Assembly (NCBI GenBank): GCA_963701675.1 | Contig: OY969623.1 | Coordinates: 6,324,001 to 6,388,000 of the forward strand | DNA: 64,000 bases | Direction of reading: 5' to 3' | Source of the DNA: G963701675 sp963701675 | Lineage (GTDB): Bacteria > Planctomycetota > Planctomycetia > Gemmatales > Gemmataceae | Part shown: positions 60,305 to 64,000 of the stretch, one piece after another | Layout of the letters: the number at the start of each line of letters is the position of its first letter | Position numbering within the stretch: the stretch's first letter is position 1 | Made by a program: the position numbers and the translations under genes | The notes under the pieces: model-generated | Told to the model about the DNA's origin: nothing | The model's database searches: none | The model's input: the letters and a program-made list of their open reading frames with translations, nothing else

Positions 60305-61737
60305 GTCGAAGGCGGTTTCGCCAATTGCAGGTCTTGGGAATGGCCCCGTGTTGCGGTATGAGTACCGTTGTCCAATCCGATTACGACCCGATGCTTGCCC
60401 ATTGCCGTCGTTTCCACGCGTTCGACGGGAACCAACTCCCAATGCATGGTCGGCCCCAAGGCACGGTCGATTTCCTGCGACAGCTTGGCGTGTTCCTCGG
60501 AGCTCCAACTCGACTCGAGCACGACGCGCACCTCGACACGGTCGGAGTCCGTCTGAACCACCTGGAATCGTCGCACCGCCGGGAAGTCTTTGAGGAGGTG
60601 CGGGAAGAACTCCCCGGGAACCAATCGGCCATCAAGTGTGCGAATGACGTCAAGCCGTCGCCCCGTAATCTGGCTCACGAGCGGCAGCCCGCGCCCGCAC
60701 TTGCACCTCGAAAAACCGGCCGCTGCACGATCTCCGTTCAGATAGCGGATGAAAGGCATTCCGTAGTTGGTCAAATCGGTGACCGCTACGTTTCCTTCTT
60801 CGCCATCAGGCGTTGGCTGGCCGTCGTCATCCACAATTTCCAGGTAGCAGTTTTCCGCGGTGAGGTGCAAGCCTTGATGATTATCGCACTCGGCGCCGAG
60901 AAGCATGAATTCGCGCGTCCCGTAGGTTTCGAATACCGGCGCCTGGAACACGCGCTCGATGCACCGACGCTGAAAATCATGGAGCTTTTCCGCGCCCACA
61001 ACTATCGACTTGGGCGCGTACGGACGGATCTTCTGTTCCTCGAGTGCACGGGCGAGGTAGTAGAGCGGATTGGTGTACGCCACTAATATTTCAGGTCGGT
61101 AGCGGTTGTATTCGCCGATGAGCGTTCGAGCCGTCTCTTCGCGGAACCCGAAGGAACTCACCAACCGGCGACGGTAAAGACGGTTGTAGAGACCGTCCTT
61201 CAGCCGTTGCCGTGTGCTGCGGTTTCCAAGCGGAACACCCCAGAAGTAGAATTGCTTCGTTCCCGGCGCAGCGCCGGCCCATCCGTAGCCTCGGTGCCAT
61301 GCAGCGAACCGTCGGTCGAGGCTGTCGGTGTCGTAGTCAAAGTGCAAAGGCACGCCCGTCGAGCCACCCGTGCTCTTGGAGAGTAACTTGATACCGGGCG
61401 CGGTAGATCGCATGTTGACACGGTTTTCGCGAATGGTCTCTCGATCCATCAAAGGCCACCGACGAAAGTCATCTGCTGACTCGAGGCTACCGGCATCGAA
61501 TCCACGGGATTTCCACAGGTCGCGGTAATACGGGCAAGTTGTCGCCGCATGGGTGAGCAATGTGCGGAGCGATTCGATTTGTCGTCGCTCGATTTCCTTC
61601 TCGCCGTACCATTGCGATTCTTCCAACTCCTTCAGGTACCGGAATACGCGTCGTTGTTTCAACCCGGTTTCGTATGCAGGGAGGAGAATGCGCCGGTGAA
61701 GAAACTCGAGCATGGCCACTTTATTGAACCCATTCAT
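60301..61737 (-). CDS. CapK/PaaK-like adenylate-forming protein
   Basis: A ~478-aa member of the phenylacetate-CoA ligase-like group that includes capsule protein CapK. The AMP-binding motif is KSTGGSTGVPLHFDYDTDS; SIVVGAEKLHDFQRRCIER, YGTREFMLLGAECDNHQGLH and GRRLDVIRTLDGRLVP follow, with C-terminal lid residues GKHRVVI. The role in capsule clusters is not established; it may activate an acid for a glycan substituent. Start ATG 61737 overlaps the GT4-deacetylase gene by 17 bases; ATG 61713 would avoid the overlap. Confidence 0.8.
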   Translation of the reverse strand: MNGFNKVAMLEFLHRRILLPAYETGLKQRRVFRYLKELEESQWYGEKEIERRQIESLRTLLTHAATTCPYYRDLWKSRGFDAGSLESADDFRRWPLMDRETIRENRVNMRSTAPGIKLLSKSTGGSTGVPLHFDYDTDSLDRRFAAWHRGYGWAGAAPGTKQFYFWGVPLGNRSTRQRLKDGLYNRLYRRRLVSSFGFREETARTLIGEYNRYRPEILVAYTNPLYYLARALEEQKIRPYAPKSIVVGAEKLHDFQRRCIERVFQAPVFETYGTREFMLLGAECDNHQGLHLTAENCYLEIVDDDGQPTPDGEEGNVAVTDLTNYGMPFIRYLNGDRAAAGFSRCKCGRGLPLVSQITGRRLDVIRTLDGRLVPGEFFPHLLKDFPAVRRFQVVQTDSDRVEVRVVLESSWSSEEHAKLSQEIDRALGPTMHWELVPVERVETTAMGKHRVVIGLDNGTHTATRGHSQDLQLAKPPST

Positions 61738-63553
61738 CAACGGTTGTGAATCTCAGCCCACGATCGGCGGCGGCGGTAGCCAATCGCGGTATAGCGCCGG
61801 CGGCATATGGGTGGGTGTCGTGCATCAAAATCACGTCACCGGCTTGCAATGTCCGCCGACTGAACCAGTTATCCACTTCGGCCGATGATCGGCAGGCGTA
61901 GTCCTTGGGATCCAGATTCCACAGCACGTGCCTGAATCCAGCGCGACTCAGTTTCCAGAGTTTTCCAGCGGTTAACTTGCCCCAAGGCGGTCGGAAGAGC
62001 TGCGATGAACGTCCCAACGATTGCCGAAACAGCCTTTGAGTGTCTTGCACCTCTTCCAGTAGCTGTCCCGCCGTAATCTGCCGGGGGTCGGAATGGGTGT
62101 ACGAATGATGGCCGAGTGCATGCCCTTCGGCGGTGATACGGTGCAATAGGTCCAGGTGTTGTTCCGCCTGTCTTCCGACGACGAAGAATGTGGCACGGAT
62201 ACGATGTTGCTTCAATACGTCGAGTAAACGCGGAGTGTGTTCGCGGTGAGGGCCGTCGTCGAAAGTAAGGCAAACGGCATTACTCGTCCTGGGGCCTCGC
62301 AACAGCAGCAGGCGGCGTGGAAGCGTCAAGGCCAACGTCCGGCGTGCGAGTTGGCGAAGCGGTGAAGGACGTTTTGTTACCAGGGCGCCGAGGGCTGTTT
62401 GTCGCGGCGACTTTATCAACTTTTCGAGTAATTCCGTGATCTGCCTGGCTGACTCAGGCCAACCGATGGGTGTTCGATTCGGGACTTCATAGCCTCGTTC
62501 CATGGACAAGCTGCGTGCTAGCGCGTCGGCGAGCTTGTCTGCATCCCCTGGCGGTACTAGCGTGTCTCGTTCAGGGATGGCGATTTCCGGAATTCCGCCC
62601 ACGCGACTCGCGACAAAGGAAGTCCCACATGCCTGTGATTCGCGAAGGACGTTCGGCACGCCCTCCGAAAGGCTCGGCAACACCGTAACGTTCGCTGCAC
62701 GATACCAACTTGCCAGGTGCGCTGGCGCCACGACGCCGGGGAAAGAACATTCAATGCCAAGCGCTTTGGCTTGATTCTCCAACGACTTCCGAACAGGTCC
62801 GTCTCCGACCAGGTAGAGACGGTGTTTGACGCCGCGTTGTTGCAGCGCGGCGCACGCGGAAAGAAGGACGTCGAGTCCCTTGACGGGGACCATTCGGCCT
62901 ACCCAAAGGAGGACCCGTTCGTCCACCGGAATGCCGAGCCGTTGCCGAGCCGCGTTCCGGTCGCCCGGCGCGAACCGTTCGCTGTTGACGCCGCGATACA
63001 CAACGGAAATCTTCTCGGGATCAATGCCAAAGTTCGTCAGTTTTGACCGCAAATCCTGACTCACCGTCACGATGGCGTCAGCCGAATGTAAGACGCCAAG
63101 AATGCGACGCCGACGGCCGCCCGAGCGGGTTAGCAGTAACACGTCGGAGCCGCCAACCATGACCAATGCCGGCACACCTCCAAGTCGCGCCGCGCGCACC
63201 GCCATTTCCCCATCCGGGTGCGCCCAGTAGCTCAGGACCGCCTCAGGTTTGTGGTCGGCCAGCACATGCTTTACCTGTCGGCGAATGGAACTCCACATGA
63301 AACGCCCGTACCACTCACGCAGTACCTTCGGCGTGTAATAGTAACGCGGGTGATGCACCTCAACGTTCTCTAACGGATCGAGCGGTGTGAGTTGGCCGTT
63401 CTGTTTGCTTCGCCAAGCGTCGAGCCACGAAACGGGATTAATGACCTGGATCGAATGGAAGCCGGCAAGAGCACGGACTAACTCCCAGTTGAAAGTTCCT
63501 TTCGTTGGTTCACGAGGATTCGGAAAAACGTTGCTGATGAACAACAAGCGCAT
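61721..63553 (-). CDS. GT4 glycosyltransferase fused to a NodB-type deacetylase
   Basis: A 610-aa two-domain protein. Residues ~1-375 are a GT4 enzyme (VFPNPREPTKGTFNWELVRA, LWVGRMVPVKGLDVLLSACA, TVLPSLSEGVPNVLRESQAC with E-x7-E). Residues ~425-605 are a carbohydrate esterase 4 domain with all NodB motifs: TFDDGPH from residue 430, HSYTHSD, FRPPWGK, LDPKDY and LMHDTHPY. It may add a sugar and remove acetyl groups from the growing chain. The linker contains a hydrophobic/basic stretch (LALTLPRRLLLLRGP). The frame is continuous, so the fusion is not an artefact of a visible frame break. Confidence 0.85.
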   Translation of the reverse strand: MRLLFISNVFPNPREPTKGTFNWELVRALAGFHSIQVINPVSWLDAWRSKQNGQLTPLDPLENVEVHHPRYYYTPKVLREWYGRFMWSSIRRQVKHVLADHKPEAVLSYWAHPDGEMAVRAARLGGVPALVMVGGSDVLLLTRSGGRRRRILGVLHSADAIVTVSQDLRSKLTNFGIDPEKISVVYRGVNSERFAPGDRNAARQRLGIPVDERVLLWVGRMVPVKGLDVLLSACAALQQRGVKHRLYLVGDGPVRKSLENQAKALGIECSFPGVVAPAHLASWYRAANVTVLPSLSEGVPNVLRESQACGTSFVASRVGGIPEIAIPERDTLVPPGDADKLADALARSLSMERGYEVPNRTPIGWPESARQITELLEKLIKSPRQTALGALVTKRPSPLRQLARRTLALTLPRRLLLLRGPRTSNAVCLTFDDGPHREHTPRLLDVLKQHRIRATFFVVGRQAEQHLDLLHRITAEGHALGHHSYTHSDPRQITAGQLLEEVQDTQRLFRQSLGRSSQLFRPPWGKLTAGKLWKLSRAGFRHVLWNLDPKDYACRSSAEVDNWFSRRTLQAGDVILMHDTHPYAAGAIPRLATAAADRGLRFTTVDEWVQ

Positions 63554-63567
63554 GGCCGGTTTCGTAG

Positions 63568-64000
63568 TTAGGAGTGCCGCTTTCCGTTGTGGCCCAAGGT
63601 CTCGCAGTATAGGGATTCGTAGTTCGCTACCATTCGCGCGACGTCAAAGTGCTTCAGCACGCGATCACGCGCTCTCCGTCCCATCTCAATGCTTCGCTGG
63701 GGATTTCGGAGCAAATCCACCATGCAGGCAGCCAACTGGGCAGGTTGTTGAATCGGGACCAGGTAGCCGGTTTGCCCGTCGACGACCACTTCCGGATTGC
63801 CGCCGACGTGAGTGGCAACGACGGGTAATCCGCGCGCCATCGCCTCCAGAAGCGTGAGCGAAATGCCTTCGGTCAGCGACGGCAAAACAAGCAGGCTGCT
63901 CTTGGCTAGGAGTTCCGGCACATTGTGGACTTCTCCGAGGAATTCAACCGCGGAGTTGAGATTCAGGTCGGATGCCAGTTGGCGCAAATCCGGAAGGCAT
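63568..64000 (-). CDS. GT4 family glycosyltransferase, partial (5' end off window)
   Basis: Only the C-terminal ~144 residues are present; the frame is open to the window edge, so the true start is outside. LLVLPSLTEGISLTLLEAMA and HVGGNPEVVVDGQTGYLVPI carry the E-x7-E donor motif and closely match the gene at 56282-57364, so they are probably paralogues. Upstream in-frame TTG codons exist, but none should be taken as the start. Confidence 0.85.
   Translation of the reverse strand, partial: CLPDLRQLASDLNLNSAVEFLGEVHNVPELLAKSSLLVLPSLTEGISLTLLEAMARGLPVVATHVGGNPEVVVDGQTGYLVPIQQPAQLAACMVDLLRNPQRSIEMGRRARDRVLKHFDVARMVANYESLYCETLGHNGKRHS

Overview
The window looks like a chromosome fragment of a Planctomycetota bacterium, possibly Phycisphaerae-like. 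The phylum call is moderate and the class call weak. Support comes from GC-rich coding DNA, Gram-negative envelope genes (TolC, LptE, BamD-like), a lone H4MPT-linked formyltransferase (Ftr), a Bat/von Willebrand cluster, a sulfotransferase, a GlcDEF glycolate oxidase and a small Cys protein of a type I associate with planctomycetes. No phage, insertion sequence or CRISPR array was seen.

Layout. (1) 22-11993, plus strand: the S10/spc ribosomal protein operon running into secY, adk and map. It lacks rplC (L3) between S10 and L4 and lacks rpmD (L30), and it carries an initiator tRNA between rpsS and rplV. (2) 12059-16310: a three-gene Bat cluster (BatA, a BatB-BatC fusion, a BatD-TPR-SH3 protein). 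(3) 16538-25969: an Mpo1-like protein, a TolC lipoprotein, a sulfotransferase with a two-repeat partner, glcDEF, a Cys protein and a GNAT enzyme. (4) 25938-32246, minus: an ABC exporter (ATPase, FtsX-like permease, HlyD-like adaptor) and a GyrB/ParE subunit. (5) 32460-34936, plus: an OmpR-type regulator and its histidine kinase. (6) 34939-44961, minus: glucuronokinase-like GHMP kinase with a GalU-like enzyme, a lipoprotein, a HEAT-repeat protein, folP-cdaA-cdaR (c-di-AMP synthesis), lptE, a BamD-like lipoprotein and recO. (7) 44960-50105, plus: a membrane protein, ftr, a flavin oxidoreductase, an HpnA-like epimerase, a small membrane protein and tsaD. (8) 50112-64000, minus: an exopolysaccharide cluster with an epimerase, a Tat-exported protein, a deacetylase-like protein, several GT2 and GT4 glycosyltransferases, a methyltransferase, a CapK-type ligase and a GT4-deacetylase fusion.

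Four otherwise well-conserved genes are each split by one frame change: rpsS, rplP, batB and the deacetylase-like gene. Two need one base added and two need one base removed. Because S19 and L16 are essential, the simplest reading is scattered indel errors in the assembly, although recoding cannot be excluded from sequence alone.

The most unusual biology seen is the initiator tRNA embedded in the S10 operon, the missing rplC, the sulfotransferase with its tandem-repeat neighbour, the glucuronokinase/uridylyltransferase pair, the isolated ftr with a flavoprotein, and an epimerase that has lost its catalytic tyrosine. I did not find a clearly new defence or mobile system.
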